From assembly GCF_947623445.1 (NCBI RefSeq), contig NC_135240.1, positions 23,002,001 through 23,066,000 on the forward strand: 64,000 nucleotides of DNA, in the 5' to 3' direction. Below the pieces are notes generated by a model that searched no databases, had not been told where the DNA came from, and was given only the letters and a program-made list of their open reading frames with translations. Positions 49,601-60,067 of the stretch are shown one piece after another. Positions within the stretch are counted from its first letter, which is position 1; every line of letters starts with the position of its first letter. This DNA is from Clavelina lepadiformis (Eukaryota; Chordata; Ascidiacea; Aplousobranchia; Clavelinidae). The position numbers and the translations under genes are program-made.

Positions 49601-52600
49601 AAGTGAAGTTCGCGTTCGCCGGTGCCAACCAGTATTTTACCGTGGGCAGGAATCAAAGCAACGTCGGTGACCCACTATTCAATGCACAATATTGTTTTTC
49701 GAGCATAAAATTTTTACCTGCGATATGTGAGGGTGCTAGAAAATGTTATTATTACCACTGATGGCTTTGCAGTGTACGCCTGTCTTTCCACTACGGAGCT
49801 ATCCAGCAAAGATTCTGTCCTTTTCAACTTCAAACTTTTAGACCAAAAAGTGAACAGCCCATCCTATAAATGTAAATAGGCATGTTTTCAGGTCATGCGA
49901 TTGTCAAGATTTTTAAAACGATAATGAGTTAATAATGGTTGTAATTTTAACGTTAGATATTTTAATACACCAGATATTTGACAAGAGTAACTGCAAAAGC
50001 TGTTTTTTTTCCTTGAGCTGTCTCCATCTTTTTACACATAATCAGAAAGAAAAAAAAGTCAACTGATACAAAATCAATACGTTAGGATTTGAAGAAGAAT
50101 AGAAACATAAACACAATGACACGTGTACACATACTTTAAGTAGGGACACTTGAAACCACAGCTATTTTAAGCCAACATACTGGTGATGCTTCAAAGAAAG
50201 GGAAATCAATTATTAATCTCCCTATTGCCACATTAATCCTTGTGTACATTACACTTAAAATAACAAAAATTTCAGAAAAAAATACTGAATTCCATTAAGA
50301 CCTTTTCAAAAAAAAATTAGACGCACAATCTATTTTAATAAAATACAAAGCTAAGAGTAAGTAAAATAACTTCCCTAAGATAAATTGAAAGTATTCACTG
50401 ATAGTTCAATCATGTCCAATTGCTTTTAAAAAATCTTACTTGTCCTGCACACATGTATGATGAATCTGCAACGCAAATCACCCTTAGTATGGGAGCTTTG
50501 TGATGCGGGGTGGTGGATGACAATGCAGGCAGCACAAAGTCAATTCTTTTTGCTCTTAAGATAGCCTCCTCTTTTTCAGCATACTCCAGTTGCATGTAGG
50601 TGCAGAATTCATCCTGATTAGTTTATTATGGTTATTATTAATGATAATTTTTAATCGCATGTCATGTTTAGTTGCACATATTGCATTGCTTATCGCGTGG
50701 TAACAATTATTAGTAGCAGCTTCAAAAAACTATTTTTAGATCTTCACCAAGGCAACAAAAAAAACGATTTTAGAATATTAATTTCTCAGCACAGACCCAG
50801 TCAATTTCTCCATCTGAAGAAGAGTCAATTTTCATAAAAAGTGCAACAATCTGTTCTTCATTCTGCGAAAGTAGATTCAAGTTTAAAATTATTACAACAT
50901 GAAATGAGTGTTTATATTTTCATACCTAAAAACAGTAACCACCCACCTTTCCACGAATCCCAAGGCATTCCTTTATCACCATTTTAAACTCGTCAATATC
51001 TAACGTTCCACTTCCATCTGTGTCTGCTTCCTTAATTTTTGCAAAATAATCCAGTAATGACATGATTGTTGTGCTTTAATTAACTACTCAACTTAAAAAA
51101 TGTTTAAAGGCATCGCTCTGTCCCACAATAATGACACGAACATATTTTTAACAAAGAATATGCGATGATTGTGTACCACAAAAACTCTCAATGCAAGGCT
51201 GAAGTGTCCACTTGAAAGCATTGACCGAAAAAGAATGAGCAAGTATTATATCTAGTGGCATAACAACGTGTCTAGCAAACTATTGATTGCTTTGTAAATG
51301 ACAGAAAAAAATTACAAACCACTTGTGAGTGCATAGCCGTGTCCACTTAGAAAGAAAATTCATATTTCAAAGCTAATAATCACATAAATTAACAGTTCTA
51401 GACAGTTAGAATTGCTATCAAATTATTGCGTTCGCATAGCAGTCAGCTTGTGAATGGTATCGTTTTTGTGACAAAGACTGTACAGACATAAATAGGTAAA
51501 AATGACAAATATCTGTGACAGGAAATATTTACTCTTGAAACAAATGTATAGCATTAAGCAAAACATTTAAAGCATAACCTAAAAATTTTTAGATTCAACT
51601 TACTTCAAACGCAGATTTAATTCTGTGCAATTGATCCAGAGTTATTTTTTCTTCAATCTGTATGAAATTAATATTGACAACCTGAACCATATGCAAATAA
51701 GCACGTGAAGCTGAATTAACCAACTCAAAAACAAAGCAACAAGGAGTACAATAAAATTTAAATAACAAGTTGATACAAAAAAGAAATCATAAATTTTCAA
51801 AATATTTTAAACTTAAACACAAATATATTTGAACAAAAAGACAAGCAAAAGTTTTCTTGAGCAGATTTATTTCTACCTTAATTTTTTTCATAGAGCTTGC
51901 AGGTGTGTTGAGTCTTGTGAGAATTTTAGCAAATTCCCCAATGCCATGGACAGTGCCAAGAGTTAAACGATGCTCTAAAAATCAAGAGTGATTATATTAA
52001 AATTATGAAGTAAGGTACTATGTATACAATACTTTACTAATTTTACAAGTTGTTAATAACTTAGCTGTATTGTAGATTGTAAGTGCAGCAGCAAAACTTT
52101 GTTACAACGCAATTTTCGTTTGATAAAAAGCATCGCAATAGTACTACGGTATTGTGAAAAAAGCAAGTATACAAAGTAGCTAAGTGATTGAATAGAAAAT
52201 CACTTGATATCAAGGCGTTGGGATTTATGACTCAAATGCAGAACCAACACCAACAGAACAGGACCAAAACCAATAAAATATTTATTATGCATACACTTTG
52301 TTTCATGCTGCAGCAGCGGTATAGATACTAATCAGTAAATTAGAGGGACCAATTTTATACAAATTATCAACATTAAATAGATTTCAAACAGTTGGAATAT
52401 ACGTTTGGGGTGGGGCTGGCCCTTGAGTGCAAGATAGGCAAAAAATCATGTGTTAAAGTAAAATTACACATTTTCTCTATGGAGTCCATCACTTTATATC
52501 CAATATCACATTATTGATGTGCTATATAATAAAGTTTTACTGTATAATATATATATTATATATGGAATTCAACTTAGAAATTAAAAAAATTATTGCAGTA

Positions 52601-52861
52601 CCATAACTACTTTAGAGTTTTTAATGGAATCCTACCTAGGGGTGGTTTGGGTGGCAAATTGACAGCTGAATCATCTACAGCTGGAACAGCAGTAACGGAC
52701 TTTGTCCTGGACACAGCACCAGCGCCAGAGTTGGCATCATCCAACAAGTTCGTATATGAATGAGACTGCAATTTAGCACGTGCTGACGATGGTCGTATAA
52801 CAAATGGATCAATGTCTTTCTGTACACTAGCCACTGGCCTACCAGTGGTAGCACGAATCAT
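43609..52861 (-). CDS. EF-hand and WD40-repeat protein, WDR49/CFAP337 (WDY) type, 24 exons
   Basis: 1180 aa. Minus-strand exons: 52861-52636, 51974-51877, 51657-51604, 51030-50947, 50862-50797, 50613-50440, 49863-49756, 49674-49480, 49300-49136, 49057-48988, 48918-48697, 48574-48426, 48358-48207, 47524-47383, 46732-46546, 46415-46255, 46170-46028, 45848-45784, 45615-45385, 45219-44992, 44763-44627, 44496-44356, 44206-44058, 43804-43609. All use GT-AG with matching phases (3543 nt). Residues 1-75 are Ser/Ala-rich. Two calcium-binding EF-hand loops start at D129 (DTDGSGTLDIDE) and D167 (DSSSDGEIDWDE). WD40 blades run from about 220 to 1000, including the family hallmark TGGMDRIVRLWNPYVP near 487 and AVGWDQRINIF near 720. 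An acidic linker lies at 800-818 and a Lys/Ser/Arg-rich tail after 1020. WDR49-type proteins are linked to motile cilia; that role is inferred. The weakest site is the exon 5 donor (TGG|GTCTGT). Confidence 0.9.
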
Positions 52862-55800
52862 TCTGAAGCTTTTGCAGTCGGTGCCAGCCTAGGCAGTCAG
52901 GCACTGTTACGCTTAAGTTCTACATAAGCATAACACAAAAAGTTAGTGGGGAAATATGTTAATGCAGTGTTTAGCTTTTTTTGTAATCCACGAATGACTA
53001 AACTGGATAAATTTAGCATTAGTTGTAACAGTGCACCTTTGTTCACTTGAGGTCCAGTTTCTAGTGTGAAATTTTTCCCGGTTTATTTGAAAAGGATATT
53101 TTATAGACCTGATTGCACTATAGTATTTAAAATATGGTGTCTTTAAAATGCACATGAAAAAAATTAATATGGGTGCAATTCCGAGAAAATCGCAGTTAGG
53201 TTATATAGTATTATTTATGTTGGTATAGACAAATCAAAGGCATGATGCGATTGCCATTTAACAGCATGATTAGCCTACAACAAAATTATGTAAAATTGCG
53301 TTTTCAATGCATGTTTATGCTTATTAAATATCACTTTTATAAATTATACTACTGGTACTGTATAAAAGATTGAAAAGTTTTTCTGTTTCTGGGTGAGAAA
53401 CCGCCTACACAACAAGATGAAACAACGGCCTTCATATGCACAATTAAATCTTATCCCACGCGCACTTAGTAAACCTTCCAATCTGGCTGTCAAGCCTGCA
53501 GGTTATAGTATTTAGTATGGCAGAAGCATTTCTACAAACAGAACCTAACTGCTACAAAACACAGAAACTTTTACAATGAAAAACCATAAGCCAGACTATA
53601 GAGTTTGACAGTTTTGGCCAATAGGTCCTATCTCGAGGATACAAAAGCAAAATCCCAGTATGCACAGCTCAAACACATCTAATGTTTGAGGTAAGTAGGA
53701 TGTAGCCGTCTATAGTAGAAAATAGCGTGCAATATCATTTTGGTCAAAAAATCTCAGATTATCTTCTGCCATACTCTGCAATCTGGGCCATAAGTAATGA
53801 GACTGGAGCATTTTATGAAACTTTATGGCCACAGCTGTAACTTGTTACACTTGTCTATACTGAAAACTTCTATTACGCTAATTGTCATAATTAGCACAGA
53901 ATTCTTGTGCAGATCTCTATGTTTACCAACAAATGCTATGCTTTATTTTGGCTTGTTTTTAGTATGTGTTCTGGCCATCGTGCTTTTATCACTTCTAGAT
54001 TACGAAAACCTTCACCACAACGCACAATGTGTTGATTCAATGTTCAATCTACTTTTGCAGTGATATTGAAAGTGTCTCTTTGAATGAGTTCTGAAAGTAG
54101 TAATCGTTTTGATATAAATCAATAGTAGGTATAACTATATTCAAGAATATTATCAGCTTGGTTAACGTACTGTCATGCTCAACTAGTCTATACTGATATA
54201 AGCGATTAACGAACAGCCAATTTACAATTACGATTAAAACACAAGCTGGCACAGGTCCACATTCAGTTTTACATTGGTGAATTTGCAATGTAGCCTTTAT
54301 ATGCCAGATAACTAAACCTAGGCCTATATGCCGCTCAACTTAATCTCATCCACAACTAAAATCACACAATTTGAACAAAACGTTCGGGTCTTTTGTTTTT
54401 ACCATCTGTTATGAAAATCTGAAAACGTACAAGTACAGGTATAACCATGAAACGTACGAAAGCAACCCACTTTCGTAACTTGGAAACAGCACTAACACTG
54501 AAACAACGTTTGAGAGTGTTCCACAACGCACGAAAAAATTTGTTAATTTTAGTTAATTAGTTAAGTTAATTTGAAGGTATTGCTGCGGATAGCTATAAAA
54601 AGTCCCTATGGTACCTATTGTCATAAAAATTATGCCGTATATACTGTACCGTAGGTCGTAAGACAGTAGTACAGTAATAAGCTAGCCTAAGCCCTAGGCC
54701 TATATAAGCCGTAGACAATAAGCAATAAGTTTGCCGTCTAAAAACCATAGGTCTATAATCTTAGTAACTTGCAAAAAGCTTTAAAGCTATATAAAACGTC
54801 ATGTTTAATTTTTAAAAAATACGTCGTACCGAGTGAATTTCTATGAAAGGTTAAAACAAGCAAATGTCAAAATGTGCTTAAAAGATTTTTAACCTGCCCG
54901 GTCATTCATTCTTTATTGAATAGCGTCCCTGTTTCCAGCGCAATCCTCACATGATGACGCTATATTTCTATCTTATGTTGATGTTTTCGACAAAGCAACG
55001 CCGTTATAGAGAACAATTTTTCAGATCATTCCCTATCGTTGCGGCCCACGTAATATTTTAAATTAATTGGCAGGAGTTACAGCAAAAATTAGGAATTTGG
55101 TAGCATGGCAAAAAGCGTTGGTAAACCGACAAAACTTAAAAAAATATCATACCTCGTCCTTCTCCTTGCATGTGCTAATGCTTTAAATTCCAATCTCTCT
55201 AACAGCGAGAACCATTTCGCACAAAAGTGGTTTAAACTTTAAAGCTAGCAGAGTTTTCGGACCTCTTAAATGGAAATGTTATCCGACATTTCGGACGAAA
55301 AATCAAGCCAGTTGTTACTAATACGTGCCAAATAACAGGAAAAAGTGACAAAGCCGAAAAGGCCTAAAACGTGCTCAAGATAAATAACGTTAATAATTGC
55401 TGGTAATAAGTAGAACGGCCACTAAACCCATACTTAGTTAAATCTATAAAACATAAGTTGAAAAAGTGAAAAATAAGCAGACGAGCAGGTGGTGTGTTCA
55501 AGCAATTCATGATTGAAAATTGATTCACTGCTGTACATCAGTGGATGGGTACTACAGTTTTCGTACTGTATTTAACCAGAACGGCACTTGTAGAACAAAG
55601 CTGTTTATTTCACAAAATTTTTCTTTCTGGTGTATTTGGAAAATTGTGTTGCACAAATATTACTGATTGGTTTGTAGTATTCTACTTCAAATATTTCTTT
55701 TGCTCCGATGTGATTTGCAAACCCTGCGCAAATGAAGAAAACATTGTGTAGCGTTTGGGAAAAAAACATCATCACTGAACTACTGTAATACGTGGTTATT

Positions 55801-55948
55801 AAGTGCTGGAAGCAGACATATTTCTGATATTGTAAGTTATTTTTGTTCACTAGTACAGCATACTAGTATAGGTTTGAGAGAGGCTAGTTCAGATTTGCTC
55901 TCTTACAACAATCGGACCGACTGAACCGTGGAATTTACCTTATCTACA
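52862..55948. other. Intergenic DNA between the WD40 gene and UFM1
   Basis: Presumed promoters of two divergent genes. Only short frames (for example 53797-54063 +, hydrophobic) with no recognisable domain. Contains two TAGGCCTA words at 54319 and 54695. Confidence 0.45.
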
Positions 55949-57749
55949 ATGTAGGTGCTTTTTGTTTTTGTGATTATGTAACAGTTTGTCACCTGTTTAT
56001 TTTAGACAAAAAAGACTTCATTCGCAACCGTGCGAGTTTGCGGAAAGTGGGCTTGAAATATCATGTTACCTTTTTTAATATTCGCGTCTACAGACCTATA
56101 GCTTAGTAAGAATCCGTAGTGGAAACTGTGGCACCTGTACTCCGATCTTTTTCATATTTACACCGATTTATTAATAAATGAACAAAGAAAAACTGGTTGT
56201 TTGAACGCCAATTTATAATAGGTAAACAAAAATTGAGGTTTCAGTGCATGCCATCACGCCAAATTTTACTTCTTTGCACAAACGAGTTCTCGTCAAACTA
56301 TCGTACTTTCCAGTCTTGGTATAAGAATCTTTTCAGCGCAGTACCTGGTAAGTATAGCTTAGTTCGTGACTAACTAGGAATTTGCTGCCCGCTTTTTACA
56401 TTTGTTTTTAGTTGGTGGCTAATAGCTGGACAAATGTTTTCCAGTCCCATTGCCAAATGTAATTTTTGTCCAAACTGACCAAAAATTGTCCAAAAGTGAA
56501 TAGAACTACAGATATCATTAAACTGAGTGATTGTAAGTCTACAGAATAGCAGTTTTCGAGGAGAGCTCTGGTGTGTGGTATGCAGCAAGGGTTTGTGGCA
56601 TTAAAAGTAGAACATTCTACAACTAAACAGAAGTCAAAGATTCTCCTATTGATTTAAATCCACAAATTATTGTTTATATTTTAAAAATATAGCCACCAAG
56701 TGCCAAATATTGATGACGAATAAGTAATTGTTGTGTCAGTGGGCAAACTTTTTTTCACCAAAATGTAATCTCCATACATGCAAACTTTCCAGTATGTGGC
56801 TTTATCAGCAATAGTCGTAGTAGCATAGTGAACAGGTTACCCTGATAGAATAACCTGTTGTTTTTAATTTCTAAAATATTCTTTAACCTACACTCATTAG
56901 CTTAGCCCACGGTTTGGCAACATTTAGCATTGCTAATTGACTACTTAACACTGACACTCTGAGCCAGAACACCTAATTGACTACTTAAAACAAAAACCGT
57001 AACAATACATATATAATTCGAACTAATGCTTTACAGTTACAAGTAAAAACTTCAGTAGTTACCCTCACAAAATTCTCACTACCACGATGACAATTTGCAT
57101 AGTCATCAAACAAAGACCAATATCCAAGACATGCGACCTCAAACAAAAACAAACTTAGGATCACGTGAGTGGCAAGCAGTCATGCGTATTATGCCTGCGA
57201 AAATCACTGTGTAGTATTTATATAAAATTTTCCACGTCCGAATAAAACATTCTGAATAATAATAAATCGGACAAACACATTAAGTTATTACATTGTGTCA
57301 CTAATAAACACCATTATTCATTCACATTAAGTTTTCCTAAATGAGCTCGTTGGCTCTGAGTTGCGGGAGCCATAGCACAGGGATGAAAGAGCCGCAGGTT
57401 GCCGACCTATGGCTAAGCCTATACCTTTGGGTCTACTATGGAAGTAAACTACGGTTCCATCTTGTAATAGTGACATGATAAGTAGGTCGCTTTAATTATT
57501 TGTGTTTGACATGATTGTACAGAAGGCAGTTTATCGTGTAAAATTTTGAAACGCCGCATAAAACCATTCTCTAACGTCGTATACAATGATTTCGTTATTC
57601 ACCTGTTACAAAATCAAGACATGAAAATGCCTATGGTCCCAAAAAGTTGGGTTCATGAGGGAGGACTATGACCCAATGCCCCCTTAAATTGGATAGTGAC
57701 TGTGGGTGTTAATCTTAGGTTCTTATTTTTAACGCTTGTTTTTTTACAG
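55949..57749 (+). other. Possible UFM1 exon 1 and first intron
   Basis: UFM1 exon 2 begins with the G of an otherwise missing start codon, so an upstream exon must end in AT. The best candidate I see is CTACAAT|GTAGGT at 55949-55950. The rest of the interval would be intron and includes a hAT-like end fragment at about 57340-57412 and a dispersed repeat at about 57636-57680. Confidence 0.35.
57340..57412. repeat. hAT-like terminal fragment
   Basis: Contains GAGCCGCAGGTTGCCGACC, resembling the inverted end of the GAGCC-rich hAT elements elsewhere in the window. I found no matching left end or target duplication, so it is treated as a truncated relic. Confidence 0.4.
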
Positions 57750-59221
57750 GGCTAAAGTGACATTCAAGATTATTTTAACGTCAGATCCAAAGCTCCCTTA
57801 TAAAGTGTAAGTCAGTTTTCACTTGAATTGTACGTTGTAAATAGCAAGCTGTTTCTACATTCTTTGTCTTTGAAATAGATTAAGCGTTCCTGAGACAACA
57901 CCTTTTACAGCAGTTCTTAAATTTGCTGCCGAACAGTTCAAAGTTCCCGCAGATACCAGTGCCATCATAACTAATGGTTTGTACTACTCATAGTTCTATT
58001 GAAGGTATTTAATTACTGCCACTTAAAGCAGAACTGAAGTCATTTTTTACCTATTTTCAAAAAAAGGATAAAATACGCTGTTTCCGAAAATAACAAACTG
58101 CAGGGAGCGGATGTGATGTCACCAAGGTTGTTGATCAATAGACCAATACAAAGTTCAAATCAGATCAATAGAAAGTAGCTGTTGCAAAACTCGTTTGGGC
58201 AAATTTATTGGGGCTTGTTGGATAGTTTCTTTTTATATTTTCTCAGTAATGGAAGATTGACTATTTATGCATATAAGAGGTATTTTTAATTAAACAAGTG
58301 TTATTTGTATCAGCACTTGTTTAATTAAAAACTATTAAGTTACAATAATTAACAAAACATTAAAATACAATCATTAACAAAAAAGAGAGAAAATGCGATT
58401 TACATTTTCAGAATATGCGTATTTTTATCCTTTTTTAGAAAATAGGTTGAAAATCACCCTTTAAGTGTCATAGCAATGTTAACACTAGAAAGACTGAAAT
58501 TTTGATTTACCTAGAATGACGGAGTGTGTCATTTTGACACCCATGTACTTTGGAGTCCAACAGTCTGTTTTGTTTACGTTTTTATTTAACATAACAACAC
58601 CCTCCGTCGTTCTAGTGTTAACGTAGTCGGGGCCAAAATATGAGCACTCATGAAAAAACAGCAAGTCTTGTTATTTTGTGTAAAAAGTGAAGTAGCACCA
58701 TCGCCAAAGTTACAACATTGACATCTTGACTTACATATCAAAAAAACATGTATTTTGCATTCAAAACAAAGGCACAAGTCAATATTTTGTGAGAAAAGCA
58801 TACCTAGAAATCTAAATGATGTCATCAAATATTAAGTATCACTAAGAATTCATAAAATATTGACCTATGCCTTCAATTTTAAATGCAACTTATATAATTT
58901 CATTTCTTACGACTGTCTTTAATCAGTATATTAGTTTTGAAATCTTTTCAGTTGTACCTCTTCCTTATTTAAAAAATACAGAGATGTAATATTTGCTGTT
59001 TTTCATGGGTGATCCCGTTATTTTGGCCAGGACTGTGGCCGGTGGTGTTATTTGTTATACAAATATATATTTTTTGATATGCAACTTAATTAATGAACAT
59101 ACTAAAAATCTTTCTTCCAGATGGAATTGGAATAAATCCAGCGCAAAATGCAGGAAATGTATTTCTTAAACATGGTTCAGAACTAAGATTGATACCCAGG
59201 GATAGAGTGGGCCATTCATGA
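57750..59221 (+). CDS. UFM1: Ubiquitin-fold modifier 1 (UFM1); start codon completed by an upstream exon
   Basis: Small ubiquitin-like modifier, conjugated through UBA5, UFC1 and UFL1, mainly in ER ribosome quality control. Exons: 57750-57806, 57879-57976 and 59121-59221 (phases 2 and 1, GT-AG), plus an upstream exon supplying AT of the ATG. The resulting 85-aa protein starts [20 protein letters not shown], has [12 protein letters not shown] and [15 protein letters not shown], and ends RDRVG-HS. The conserved conjugating Gly is followed by two residues to be removed by UFSP proteases, as in other animals (Ser-Cys in human). Length equals the family's 85 aa. The split initiation codon makes this gene easy to miss because no exon here contains an in-frame ATG at its start. 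Confidence 0.95.
58483..58617. mobile_element. Short TTAA-flanked MITE (piggyBac-like), 135 bp
   Basis: Located in UFM1 intron 3. Ends CACTAGAA and TTCTAGTG are inverse, each immediately flanked by TTAA (58479-58482 and 58618-58621), the piggyBac target. Internal CTAGAATGACGGAGTGTG and ACACCCTCCGTCGTTCTAG extend the inverted similarity. No coding capacity. Confidence 0.75.
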
Positions 59222-60067
59222 TTATGCAATTTCTTCAGTGGACAGTTTTTTTTTGATGTTTATGTGGTGTGTTGTTTGGATATATATACAAATTCTGCCA
59301 TGGTGGAATCACACAATATGAGGATAAAAGGCAGTCCGGAATTTTAATGCTTTATCATCTTTATTGTTGCACATTCTATTTGATAATATTGAATTCAAGG
59401 TAACATATAAGAGGCATATGACACTGTTTTAGTGATTTTTCTTGAATTTTGGAAATCTTCAGGATTTGTGCAGTTTTAGTCAAGAAAAAATACCACTATA
59501 AACAAACTGTAGGTATTATAGTATAGTGTAACATAAATACAATTCTTCTTGGTTATTAAGTTTGGTATGGGTTTTTGGTTGCATTTACTTCTAAAATACT
59601 GTACTAAAATCTGATTCACTATTCATGGCATTGGATTGTTGTTAAGGCAAACGTTTCTTAGGTAACTGTAAGCTTTTCTGCAAAGCATGTTTATGTACCT
59701 TTCAGTGCAATGCTTCTTTGGTATATTGAAATTAGAAAATAAAATTTATTGAATTGAGAGTGGTTAGATAGTAGGTAAGGTTGCTTTGTGTTAAACAGAG
59801 TCGAGATAATAGCCTTCTACTGTAGTTACGGTACTGACAATATTTTTTGTTCCATTCATCAGACACAAATCAATGAACTTAACATTGTATTAGTCTATGA
59901 AAGTTATGTTGAATAATAGTGCATGCAACCAACCCAAACAAGTAGAACATCACCAGTCAGTATGAAATTAAACATGATGAAGCACAATACATTCATTGTA
60001 ATACTGCAATCAGCAACACAAGATAAATACTGGCCTGTACATGTTTACTAGTCAAATTTAGTTCCAG
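59222..60067. other. Shared 3'UTR/intergenic strip between UFM1 and ANKLE2
   Basis: Contains the UFM1 3'UTR from the left and the ANKLE2 3'UTR from the right, meeting at back-to-back polyadenylation hexamers near 59738-59750. No other feature recognised. Confidence 0.6.
59738..59750. terminator. Back-to-back polyadenylation signals for UFM1 (+) and ANKLE2 (-)
   Basis: AATAAA on the plus strand (59738-59743) and AATAAA on the minus strand (plus-strand TTTATT, 59745-59750) are separated by one base. Each is the first clear hexamer I saw downstream of its gene: 517 nt after the UFM1 stop and about 320 nt after the ANKLE2 stop. Confidence 0.55.

Noticed and set aside
51031-51064. ATG (MSLLDYFAK...) as the start of the EF-hand/WD40 gene
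   Set aside because: Using the AAATTAAG acceptor at 51031 joins upstream helix SAFE to EADTDGSG, making a canonical EF-hand, and the upstream exons stay in frame to an ATG at 52861. The ATG lies in the intron of that model.
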